Below, piece by piece: positions 1 to 6,182 of a stretch of DNA of 7,963 bases (positions within the stretch are counted from its first letter, which is position 1; every line of letters starts with the position of its first letter). Both the position numbers and the translations under genes were made by a program. Below the pieces are notes generated by a model, which did no database searches, had not been told where the DNA came from, and saw only the letters and a list, made by a program, of their open reading frames with translations. Origin of the DNA: Deltaproteobacteria bacterium (GTDB lineage Bacteria; Desulfobacterota; DSM-4660; Desulfatiglandales; HGW-15); contig JAFDIX010000258.1 of the NCBI GenBank assembly GCA_019307805.1, forward strand, positions 1-7,963, read 5' to 3'.

Positions 1-3
1 AAG

Positions 4-1293
4 ATGAAAAAGAGAAATCAGAGTATTACTCGGCGGGAATTTATCAAGAAGACCGGAGTTGCAGGGGCAGCTATTGGGACGGCTGCAATGGTCCCCTCTT
101 TTGCCCGGAAGGCCCTTGCCGCCAAAAGGGATTACATCCTTATCGGCCATCCCAACCCCTCTACCGGGCCTCTTGCAGGATTTGGCGAGGCCTCTCCATG
201 GGCGGATAACAAGGCCATTGAGGCGATAAACAAACAAGGGGGAATTTTTATTAAGGAGTACGGCAAAAAGGTGCCCATCAAACTGAAGATGCTCGACACG
301 GAGAGCAACCCCACCAAGGCGGCAGAGTTGGCCGCAAAGCTGATCCTCAAAGACAAGGTCGACCTAATGGTGGTAATGCATACGCCCGATACCGTAAACC
401 CGGTTGATGCGATGTGTGAGAGATACAGTATGCCCTGCATCTCACTTGATGCGCCTGTGGATGCGTGGCTTACAGGCGGCCCCTACAAGTGGTCCTTTCA
501 CGCTTTCTGGACCGTTGACGCCTTGGCGAATGTTTTTGTTGACATCTGGGAATTAAACGGTGGGAAGACAAATAAAACAGTGGGTGCCCTATGGCCCAAT
601 GATCCTGACGGTATTACCTTCGAAAAGTTTTTCACTAAAATCCTGCCGGCAAGGGGGTATAAGGTTGTCGATCCGGGTAGATTCCCATATTTCAACAAGG
701 ATTTTACGAGTTTCGCGAATCTGTTTAAAAGGGAAAAGGTTGATATTTTGACCGGCTGTCCGATTCCTCCGGACTGGTCGACTGCCTGGAAGCAGTTAAA
801 ACAACAGAATTTTCAACCTAAAATCGCCACAATAGCCAAGGCCGCTCTCTTTCCTGCAGATGTCAATGCGCTTGGAGGCAATCTGGCTAATGGACTCACC
901 GCCGAAATTTGGTGGAGCCCCCACCATCCCTTCAAGTCTTCCCTGACCGGCGAGACGGCTAAGGAAATGTGCGATGCCTGGACCAAGGAAACAGGCAAAG
1001 CATGGACACAACCCATTGGTTTCAAGTACGCGGGCTTTGAGCTTGCTGCAGATGCACTAAAGCGCGCGCAGACGCTCGATAAGGAAAAGTTGCGGGACGC
1101 CATTTCTGTAACTGATTTGAATACCATCGTGGGCCCCATCAAATATAACGACAAACATTTTGCAGAGACCCCGCTCGTGGGGGGACAATGGGTCAAAGGA
1201 AAGAAATGGCCCTGGAAATATGAGATTATCACCAATAAAAACCATCCCGAAATACCCATCACAGCAAAGATGCAATTCCCGCTTCCCAAATAG
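4..1293 (+). CDS. Tat-exported ABC transporter substrate-binding protein (LivK/periplasmic binding protein type 1 family)
   Basis: Predicted periplasmic solute receptor of a branched-chain-amino-acid-type (HAAT) ABC importer, 429 residues, a usual length for the family. The N-terminus has a twin-arginine signal: TRREFIK at residues 9-15, a hydrophobic Gly/Ala stretch at about 18-30, and a likely cleavage site after A37-L38-A39. The mature part begins with a beta strand (DYILIGHPNPSTGPLAGFG) typical of the first ligand-binding loop, followed by the helix carrying AIEAINKQGGI. Export through Tat implies folding before export. No permease or ATPase gene is in the window, so partners must lie upstream or elsewhere. 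The start is at the window edge; its ribosome binding site is not visible. The C-terminal 80 residues are clearly related to a remnant at 4390-4635. The ligand is unknown; aromatic or other organic acids are as plausible as amino acids. Family call is secure, substrate is not. Confidence 0.93.
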   Translation: MKKRNQSITRREFIKKTGVAGAAIGTAAMVPSFARKALAAKRDYILIGHPNPSTGPLAGFGEASPWADNKAIEAINKQGGIFIKEYGKKVPIKLKMLDTESNPTKAAELAAKLILKDKVDLMVVMHTPDTVNPVDAMCERYSMPCISLDAPVDAWLTGGPYKWSFHAFWTVDALANVFVDIWELNGGKTNKTVGALWPNDPDGITFEKFFTKILPARGYKVVDPGRFPYFNKDFTSFANLFKREKVDILTGCPIPPDWSTAWKQLKQQNFQPKIATIAKAALFPADVNALGGNLANGLTAEIWWSPHHPFKSSLTGETAKEMCDAWTKETGKAWTQPIGFKYAGFELAADALKRAQTLDKEKLRDAISVTDLNTIVGPIKYNDKHFAETPLVGGQWVKGKKWPWKYEIITNKNHPEIPITAKMQFPLPK

Positions 1294-1309
1294 GTGGCGG
1301 TACAATAAG

Positions 1310-1349
1310 GTCCCATGGTGAAAAGCCTCATGGCTTCTCACCATGGGAC
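1310..1349. other. 40-nt near-perfect hairpin downstream of the binding-protein gene
   Basis: Left arm GTCCCATGGTGA (1310-1321) and right arm TCACCATGGGAC (1338-1349) are perfect reverse complements. Inside them AAGCC (1323-1327) pairs with GGCTT (1332-1336), with one A/C mismatch and a TCAT loop, giving 17 base pairs in all. It begins 16 nt after the stop codon of the binding-protein gene. No T-run follows, so it does not fit an ordinary intrinsic terminator. It could protect the 3' end of the upstream mRNA, act as a Rho-assisted stop, or be a dispersed palindromic repeat. Confidence 0.85.
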
Positions 1350-1355
1350 GTCCTC

Positions 1356-1409
1356 AGCTCCGTGAACCTTTGAACCCGTGAACGGTTCTTTACATACCGG
1401 GTCGGAGCT
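1356..1409. repeat. Imperfect inverted repeat with internal GTGAAC direct repeats
   Basis: AGCTCCG at 1356-1362 is the reverse complement of CGGAGCT at 1403-1409. Within it GAACC (1364-1368) faces GGTTC (1384-1388), and the heptamer CGTGAAC occurs twice (from 1361 and from 1377), with a further TTTGAACC between. It sits between the strong hairpin and the iclR promoter. It may be a dispersed intergenic repeat or a weakly structured leader; no function can be assigned. Confidence 0.4.
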
Positions 1410-1427
1410 TATTCGCCTAAAATGGTT

Positions 1428-1456
1428 TTGACACGGCCCGCAATAAAATGTATAAA
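1428..1456 (+). promoter_or_regulatory. Predicted sigma70-type promoter of the IclR gene
   Basis: A perfect -35 hexamer TTGACA (1428-1433) is followed after exactly 17 nt by TATAAA (1451-1456), five of six matches to the -10 consensus. The expected transcript start is near 1463, leaving a leader of about 30 nt before the IclR start codon. The surrounding sequence is AT-rich compared with the genes. IclR-family regulators commonly control their own operon, so operators may overlap this promoter, but I cannot define one. Confidence 0.7.
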
Positions 1457-1491
1457 CATGAATATCATAATACAATACAGAGTCTCAAAAT

Positions 1492-2262
1492 ATGCGACAA
1501 ACCAGTGGTAAAAAAAATTCCATCGACAAGGCCTTAACCATCCTTTCGTGCTTTGTCCCGCACAATGAAGAGATGGGAACCGTTGAAATCAGCCAGAAAC
1601 TGGATCTCCATAAGGCAACGGTCTCCCGAATCCTCCTTAATCTGACCAGGCATGGTTTTCTGCGACAAAACCCCCGGACAAAAAAGTTTCTACTCGGGCC
1701 GTCCATTTTCCATCTTGCCCGGGCCCTTAACCAGTCCCTTAAGACGAATCTGATTCATATTGCCAAACCGCATATTGATGATCTTCGGGACCGACTGAAA
1801 GAGACGATTGTTCTGGAAGTGCTTTCGGGAGAGAACACGATCATCGCTTACATTGCCGAGGGCCCCAGGGCGGTTCGTCTTGCAGGCACGGTCGGAGATA
1901 TACTCCCTCTCCATGTGGCAGCCGGAGCAAAAGCCATCCTTGCGTTTCACTCGCCCGAAATCCGGGAGGGTTATTTAAATGGCAAATTGCTTCGTTTCAC
2001 ATCCAATACCATTACGGATCACGCCGCGCTCCGTGCTGAATTTAAGGCCATAAGGCGTCGAGGATTCTCCTTGGATAAGGAGGAACACGACATTGGCACC
2101 AATGCCGTTGGTGCCCCAATTTTTGGCAGTGAGAAAAAACCCGTAGCAGCGGTTGTCGTGGCCGGGCCATCTCAGAGGATCACCTGGGAAAAGGATTCGG
2201 CCATGGTTTCTCTGTTGAGGGATACAGCGGCAAAGATTTCGGACCAACTTTATTATGAATGA
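1492..2262 (+). CDS. IclR-family transcriptional regulator
   Basis: DNA-binding regulator of 256 residues, the standard IclR length. The N-terminal winged helix-turn-helix spans about residues 11-70, with the recognition region EISQKLDLHKATVSRILLNL at 32-51 and the wing around 54-68. The C-terminal ligand-sensing (GAF-like) domain spans about 80-250; LPLHVAAGAKAILAF (138-152) and the DKEEHDIGTNAVGAPIFG segment (195-212) are characteristic of the family. IclR proteins sense small organic acids or aromatic compounds and act as repressors or activators of nearby catabolic genes. It is preceded by a strong promoter and followed after 54 nt by the DUF362 gene on the same strand, so it probably leads the operon and regulates it, possibly including itself. 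The ribosome binding site is weak (CAGAG at 1478-1482), which would suit low regulator levels. The effector is unknown. Confidence 0.95.
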   Translation: MRQTSGKKNSIDKALTILSCFVPHNEEMGTVEISQKLDLHKATVSRILLNLTRHGFLRQNPRTKKFLLGPSIFHLARALNQSLKTNLIHIAKPHIDDLRDRLKETIVLEVLSGENTIIAYIAEGPRAVRLAGTVGDILPLHVAAGAKAILAFHSPEIREGYLNGKLLRFTSNTITDHAALRAEFKAIRRRGFSLDKEEHDIGTNAVGAPIFGSEKKPVAAVVVAGPSQRITWEKDSAMVSLLRDTAAKISDQLYYE

Positions 2263-2301
2263 TCAGGGACCATTAGGGTGGGCGCTTTTTCATGGATTAG
2301 A

Positions 2302-2308
2302 AAGGAGG
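2302..2308 (+). promoter_or_regulatory. Strong ribosome binding site that fixes the DUF362 start
   Basis: AAGGAGG at 2302-2308 lies 8 nt before the ATG at 2317. This favours 2317 over an in-frame GTG at 2278, which has no such site and would add 13 residues that do not resemble the family N-terminus. Confidence 0.85.
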
Positions 2309-2316
2309 GTGGCATA

Positions 2317-3570
2317 ATGGCAAAACCGATTGTTTCCATTGCAAAAGGAACCGACGTGGAAAAGATGGTAGAGGAGGTTCTTGCGCCCCTGGGCGGCATC
2401 CGTTCCCTGATAAAGCCTAAATCAACGGTGGTTCTAAAGCCCAACGCCGGCCATGTTGCTCCTGCCGAGACCAGCGTAAACACGAACCCGGAGTTGGTTG
2501 CCGCCGTTATCAAGGAAGTTCGCAAGGCGGACCCGAAGGAGATTATCCTCGCAGAGGCAGCTGCCATCGGGTGCGATACCATGGAATCGTTGGAGGTAAG
2601 CGGAATTCTGAAGGCTGCTGAAGGGGCCGGGGTAGACAGGGTTATTGATATCAAGAGTGACAAAGACCTTATAAACATCCCCATCAGAGATGCCAGATCC
2701 GATTTAACCAAGATCCGCTTGCCCAGGTTTCTCTTGGAAGCGGAGCATATCGTAAACCTCCCCATATTCAAATCACATTGCAGTATGGTCTTTACCTGTG
2801 CGCTCAAAAACATCAAGGGTGTCGTTCAGGATAAGGTCCACTATCAGATGCACCAGACCGACCTTGCCAAGGCCATGATGGATCTATGGTCTGTTATCAG
2901 GGCAGACCTGAACATAGCGGATCTTATTCGGCCTGCAGAGGGTTTCGGACCCCATTCTACCGTTCCGGTGGACTTCGGCTGTATTGTCGCTGGAAAGGAT
3001 CCCGTGGCGGTAGATGCCACGGTTTGCCGCATGGTTGGCCTGGACATCGATAAGGTGGCCTATTTTGAACCGGCCCGTGAGCGAGGACTCGGGAATTTTG
3101 ACCATGACAGCATAGAGGTTCGAGGAAAGACCATAGAGGAAGTATTCAAACCGCTCTGGTTGCCGTACCTGGAAGGATTTGAGAAATATCCCGAATACGA
3201 GGTTGATACGGAAGGTGCTTGCAGCAGTTGCCTTGGATTGGTGCAATTGACCCTGGAAAGGCTGAAATCATTGGATGAGTATGACAAGAATTCCGACGTT
3301 ACCATTCTTGTAGGTCGCAAAAAAGGGATCCCCGAGGGAGTGGATCCCAGGAAACTTATCCTGCATGGGGATTGCCTCAAACAATACCGCAAGCAAGGTG
3401 TTTTTATCGCCGGATGCCCCCCGGCAGAACCCCATCCGGTCTGGGCCATCGTTGATCGAAAGGATTACACGGAAATAGGGCCGGATTTGAGGGAGAGGAT
3501 GGGCAGGGAGGCCCCGTTCTTCGAAGCCCATATGCAGAAGTTGGTAAGAGAACGGGATAAGAAAGAGTGA
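2317..3570 (+). CDS. DUF362 domain protein with C-terminal cysteine-rich region
   Basis: Cytoplasmic protein of 417 residues; no signal peptide or membrane segment. The DUF362 (COG2006) domain covers about residues 35-245: TVVLKPNAG (37-45), the core VNLPIFKSHCSMVFTCALKN (146-165) followed by IKG, and the closing AGKDPVAVDATVCRMVG (225-241). The last third is distinctive: CSSC at 302-305, then GDC with C353 and GCPP with C367. These four cysteines could bind an iron-sulfur cluster; GCPP with a following proline also occurs near cluster ligands in NuoB and hydrogenase small subunits, though that is only a local resemblance. DUF362 proteins are widespread in anaerobes and mostly uncharacterised, often with 4Fe-4S domains; a redox or activating role is possible. 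It lies 54 nt after iclR and 45 nt before the cyclase gene, so it is probably co-transcribed with both. Function cannot be assigned from sequence. Confidence 0.9.
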   Translation: MAKPIVSIAKGTDVEKMVEEVLAPLGGIRSLIKPKSTVVLKPNAGHVAPAETSVNTNPELVAAVIKEVRKADPKEIILAEAAAIGCDTMESLEVSGILKAAEGAGVDRVIDIKSDKDLINIPIRDARSDLTKIRLPRFLLEAEHIVNLPIFKSHCSMVFTCALKNIKGVVQDKVHYQMHQTDLAKAMMDLWSVIRADLNIADLIRPAEGFGPHSTVPVDFGCIVAGKDPVAVDATVCRMVGLDIDKVAYFEPARERGLGNFDHDSIEVRGKTIEEVFKPLWLPYLEGFEKYPEYEVDTEGACSSCLGLVQLTLERLKSLDEYDKNSDVTILVGRKKGIPEGVDPRKLILHGDCLKQYRKQGVFIAGCPPAEPHPVWAIVDRKDYTEIGPDLRERMGREAPFFEAHMQKLVRERDKKE

Positions 3571-3615
3571 AGTATAAATCGATGACATAAAACTCAGAAA
3601 AGGAGAAAATTTGAA

Positions 3616-4389
3616 ATGGGAGTGAAACTTGTAGATTTAAGCCAGCCTTTTGGACATGGGACGCCCTTGTGGCCCTATTTTGCGGATATCAAGATTGAAA
3701 GGTTCCACTATCACGCCAAGTCAGGGGTGCTCACCCAATGGATTACGGCCCCCATGCACGTCTCCACACATGCCGATTCGCCTATCCACGTGCTTCCGGA
3801 GAATGAATTGACGGGGCCGATGTATACGGCCGATATTCCCCTTGAGAACTACTATGGCACCGGGGTAGTCCTCGATATGCCGAAAAAGAAATGGGAGGTC
3901 ATTACCCCTGAGGATCTGGAAAATGCGAGGCCTAAGATTGAAAAGGGCGATATAGTCATCATTAACAGTGGTTGGCATCATTACTTTGGGGATAGCACAG
4001 AGTACTATTGTTATTCCCCGGGGCTTTACACTGAGGCGGCCGACTGGTTCGTGGAAAAGGGAGTAAAGGCCGTTGGTGTCGACCAGCAGGCATTGGACCA
4101 CCCGCTTGGCACCGCCATCGGGCCCCATGGTCCCGGACCTCTGCGACCTGATGTATGTGCGGAGTACAAAAAGGAAACCGGGCGAGACGTGATAGATGAT
4201 TTTCCCCTGTGGGAGCCCGCCCATAAAATTCTCCTGGGTAACGGCATTATGGGATGGGAGAATGTCGGAGGCGACCTGGATCAAGTCACCGGCAAAAGGG
4301 TAACCATTTCGGGGTTCCCGATTAAGTGGGAAGGCGGCGATGGGTCCTGGGTAAGGCTGGTCGCTATTGTAGACGACGGCGATCAGTAG
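3616..4389 (+). CDS. Cyclase-family metal-dependent hydrolase (kynurenine formamidase-like fold)
   Basis: Predicted soluble hydrolase of 257 residues. The family metal motif is intact: APMHVSTHADSPIH at 45-58 gives H48, H52 and D54 as metal ligands, with H58 as the usual nearby catalytic histidine. Downstream GVDQQALDHP (154-163) matches the conserved GVD segment, and H203 and E215 (in AHKILLGNGIMGWEN) match the late His/Glu pair. Relatives include KynB, isatin hydrolase and polyketide cyclases, which open or close amide or lactone bonds, mostly with Mn or Zn. In this cluster a ring-opening or formamide-type hydrolysis is likely, but the substrate is unknown. AGGAG at 3601-3605 precedes the ATG by 10 nt. 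The protein ends at a normal place for the family (RLVAIVDDGDQ). Directly after its TAG, in the same frame, lies a binding-protein remnant, so readthrough would make a fusion. Confidence 0.92.
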   Translation: MGVKLVDLSQPFGHGTPLWPYFADIKIERFHYHAKSGVLTQWITAPMHVSTHADSPIHVLPENELTGPMYTADIPLENYYGTGVVLDMPKKKWEVITPEDLENARPKIEKGDIVIINSGWHHYFGDSTEYYCYSPGLYTEAADWFVEKGVKAVGVDQQALDHPLGTAIGPHGPGPLRPDVCAEYKKETGRDVIDDFPLWEPAHKILLGNGIMGWENVGGDLDQVTGKRVTISGFPIKWEGGDGSWVRLVAIVDDGDQ

Positions 4390-4635
4390 ATTGCCGTAGA
4401 CGTCCTTAAGAGGGCCCAGACACTTGACAAGAATAAAATCAGAGAGGCCATCGCGGCTACAGACCTGGGGACAATGGTAGGCCATATTAAATATAACAAA
4501 CAGAATTATGCACGCACGCCCCTGGTGGCCGGTCAGTGGGTCAAGGGAACGAAATTTCCCTGGGACCTTAGGATTTGTTACAATGGGAAGCATGAAAATA
4601 TACCGACCCAGGGCAAGCTGCTTCAGATTCCCTGA
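4390..4635 (+). pseudogene. C-terminal remnant of a second ABC substrate-binding protein
   Basis: Reading on in the cyclase frame past its TAG (4387-4389) gives 81 open codons to a TGA at 4633-4635. They encode IAVDVLKRAQTLDKNKIREA and onward, including TPLVAGQWVKGTKFPW. This aligns without gaps to the end of the binding protein at 4-1293 (LAADALKRAQTLDKEKLRDA; TPLVGGQWVKGKKWPW), with roughly 45 of 80 residues identical by eye. DNA identity is clearly lower, so it is an old paralogue and not a recent tandem copy. About the first 345 residues of the family are missing, and homology begins right at the cyclase stop. There is no signal peptide and no normal start; the only in-frame ATG (4474) lacks a properly spaced ribosome binding site. 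The reading frame has stayed open and the stop is at the expected family terminus, so decay after the deletion appears limited. It is most likely a deletion scar. Confidence 0.85.
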
Positions 4636-4664
4636 ATCAAGGGACTAAGGAAAAGGAAGGAACC

Positions 4665-5018
4665 ATGAAAAAAATAGAATTGAAGGAAGTGAAGGCTTAT
4701 GAAGCCCCCGGGCATTTCGGCATGACCGCAATGCGATTGCAGGGAACCGAGGAAACCGGGGCAACAAAGTTCTGGATGGGCCTCTCCCACTTTCTGCCGA
4801 ACGGCGGGGCAGGATGGGGTTACGAGGACAATCCCCTTGAAAAAGTCTATTTTGTCCTGGAAGGGGAGGTCACCGTGAAGAGCCGGACCGAAGAGTTTGT
4901 CCTTCGCAAGTGGGACTCCCTCTTTATCGGCCCCAATGAAGGGAGAGAGATCATCAACAATACCAACAACCCGGCAAGCATGCTGGTGATCATAAACTAC
5001 CCTGAGAAAAAGGAATGA
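4665..5018 (+). CDS. Small single-domain cupin protein with degenerate metal site
   Basis: Protein of 117 residues forming one cupin barrel at about residues 15-112. Motif 1 region is GWGYEDNPLEKVYFVLEGE (50-68) and motif 2 region is WDSLFIGPNEGREIINNTNN (83-102), so the fold call is good: the VLEGE turn, P90 and N99 are in place. The usual metal ligands are not. The HxH pair is Y53 and D55, the motif 1 glutamate position is K60, and the motif 2 histidine position is E95. It therefore probably does not bind metal in the classical way, and may be a binding or sensing protein, or an isomerase-like enzyme working without metal. AAGGAAGG just before the ATG (ending 4 nt upstream) is a good ribosome binding site. 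The stop overlaps the neighbourhood of the BKACE start by a few bases, which suggests translational coupling. Specific function unknown. Confidence 0.88.
   Translation: MKKIELKEVKAYEAPGHFGMTAMRLQGTEETGATKFWMGLSHFLPNGGAGWGYEDNPLEKVYFVLEGEVTVKSRTEEFVLRKWDSLFIGPNEGREIINNTNNPASMLVIINYPEKKE
5010..5014 (+). promoter_or_regulatory. Ribosome binding site for the BKACE gene inside the cupin 3' end
   Basis: AAGGA at 5010-5014 lies 9 nt before the ATG at 5024. An earlier in-frame ATG at 5015 overlaps the cupin stop as ATGA but touches this site directly, so 5024 is the better start; it also gives the usual family N-terminus MGKVIFTAALTG. Confidence 0.65.
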
Positions 5019-5023
5019 GTACC

Positions 5024-5937
5024 ATGGGAAAAGTAATTTTTACGGCCGCCCTCACAGGCAATATCCATACGCCCACCATGTCTCCCCACCTGCCGTTAAC
5101 CCCCCGGGAGCTTATTGAGGATGCGGTGCGATGTGAGGAGGCAGGTGCGGCTGTTGTGCATGTGCATGCCCGAAACCCCAAGGACGGCAGCCCCTCCACC
5201 GATGTGGAATTGTACAGAGAGATTCTGAGCGGGATAAAGGCCAGGACCAATTGAGCCCGACGACCGGAGGCACCGCCACAATGACCCCTGAGGAGAGGAT
5301 CAGGGTGGTGGCCGAACTGAAGCCTGAGATGGCGACATTTAATGCCGGATCCATGAACTTTGCCCTGTACCCGGTGCTGGCCAAGTACAAGGAGTTCAAG
5401 CACCCCTGGGAAGAGGGATTTCTGGGGGGGACCGAGTCCTTTATCTTTCCAAATACCTTCACTTCTTTGAAGGTATTCTGCCGGACCATGAATGAGTGCG
5501 ACACCAAGCCGGAGCTGGAGGTCTATGATGTGGGACAGATCACCAATCTGGCGCAGATCATTCGCGAAGGGTTCCTCAAGAAGCCCCTGTATCTGCAATT
5601 CGTCCTTGGGATCCTGGGTGGCATCCCGGCGAGTTTGGAGAACCTCGTTTTCCTTACCAACACCGCCCAAAAGGTCCTGGAGGATTTCGAGCTCTCAGTG
5701 TGTGCGGCGGGGCGATTCCAATTCCCCATGGGAGTGGCCAATATGCTTCAAGGGGGGCATATGCGTGTAGGGTTGGAGGACAATCTCTATCTCAGCAAGG
5801 GTGTCCTGGCCAAAGGCAGCTACGAACAGATAGCAAAGGCCATCCACATTGCCAAGGAACTGGGCCTTGAGAATGCATCGCCCGATGATGCAAGAGAAAT
5901 CCTGGGTCTCAAAGGCCCGGATAAGGTAAATTTCTAG
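5024..5937 (+). pseudogene. Beta-keto acid cleavage enzyme (BKACE, DUF849 family), frameshifted
   Basis: BKACE enzymes condense a beta-keto acid with acetyl-CoA and release acetoacetate plus a new CoA ester, or the equivalent exchange; Kce of lysine fermentation is the type member. Two pieces are present. Piece one (5024-5254, 76 residues) holds TGNIHTPTMSP and the zinc pair H46-V-H48. Piece two, readable from 5251 to 5937 in another frame, holds TTGG, KPEMATFNAGSMNF, LQFVLGILGG and MRVGLEDN with the family Arg, Glu and Asp. Together they make about 305 residues, the normal length, and every active-site motif survives. Between AAT (5249-5251) and the TTGG codons (from 5260) only 8 nt remain, ending the first frame at TGA 5252; relatives, as I recall them, have about five residues there forming a core strand. 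A loss of about 7 nt (or 1 or 4) fits. It is either a recent inactivation or a sequence error. Restart at TTG 5251 or ATG 5281 would not restore the zinc site. Confidence 0.88.
5452..5477. other. 9-bp inverted repeat inside the BKACE coding region
   Basis: AATACCTTC (5452-5460) and GAAGGTATT (5469-5477) are perfect reverse complements separated by an 8-nt loop. It lies in coding sequence for the family segment NTFTSLKVF, so it may be coincidental. No T-run follows. Confidence 0.4.
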
Positions 5938-5963
5938 CGCGATGTGGGAATCCTTGGCACACA

Positions 5964-6135
5964 AATCCCCCTCGATCCCCCTTTATCAAAGGGGGAAGTG
6001 CAGAGGCTCCCCCTTTATCAAAGGGGGAAGTGCAGAGGCTCCCACTTTATCAAAGGGGGAAGTACAGGGGGCCCCCCTTCAGCAAAGGGGTCGATAAAAG
6101 TTCTCCCCTTTTGTAAAGGGGAGGCAGAGGGGATT
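5964..6135. repeat. Five-unit array of palindromic CCCCTTT/AAAGGGG repeats within outer inverted arms
   Basis: Five hairpin units start at 5977, 6009, 6041, 6072 and 6105, a period of 31-33 nt. Units 1 and 2 are identical over 32 nt and contain the perfect palindrome CCCCCTTTATCAAAGGGGG (8-bp stem, 3-nt loop) followed by AAGTGCAGAGGCT. Unit 3 has one stem mismatch; unit 4 is CCCCCCTTCAGCAAAGGGG; unit 5 is CCCCTTTTGTAAAGGGG with a perfect 7-bp stem. The whole block is framed by AATCCCCCTC (5964-5973) and GAGGGGATT (6127-6135), nearly exact reverse complements. This resembles dispersed palindromic intergenic repeats seen in Desulfobacterota genomes, here expanded internally. It fills most of the 245-nt gap between the BKACE and SDR genes. 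There are no spacers, so it is not CRISPR. Confidence 0.9.
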
Positions 6136-6140
6136 ATAAA
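6111..6140 (+). promoter_or_regulatory. Possible weak promoter for the SDR gene
   Basis: TTGTAA (6111-6116), inside the last palindrome, is followed after 18 nt by TATAAA (6135-6140) in the AT-rich stretch before the SDR start. Matches to consensus are four of six and five of six. A short inverted repeat, GAATC (6153-6157) and GATTC (6164-6168), follows and could be an operator. Both are weak, AT-rich matches. Confidence 0.3.
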
Positions 6141-6182
6141 AACATTTTCAACGAATCAATGTAGATTCATTTTGAAGGTTCG

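Noticed and set aside
1310..1370. Intrinsic transcription terminator
   Set aside because: The hairpin is strong but is followed by GTCCTCAGCTCC with no T-run on either strand.
2278..2316. GTG at 2278 as start of the DUF362 protein
   Set aside because: The AAGGAGG at 2302-2308 is correctly placed for ATG 2317 and lies inside the extra segment; the added residues do not look like the family.
3721..4593. Open reading frame of 290 codons on the minus strand
   Set aside because: It is antisense to the cyclase gene and the binding-protein remnant; no family features, no convincing ribosome binding site.
5240..5262. Programmed -1 frameshift joining the two BKACE pieces
   Set aside because: No slippery heptamer occurs before the TGA, and a joined product would still lack residues of the conserved strand before TTGG.
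5424..5430. Run of seven G as the cause of a frameshift
   Set aside because: The frame is continuous across it (GFLGGTESF); the break lies about 170 nt upstream.
5977..6132. CRISPR array
   Set aside because: The 31-33 nt units follow each other directly with no unique spacers, and unit sequences drift. It is a palindromic tandem repeat.
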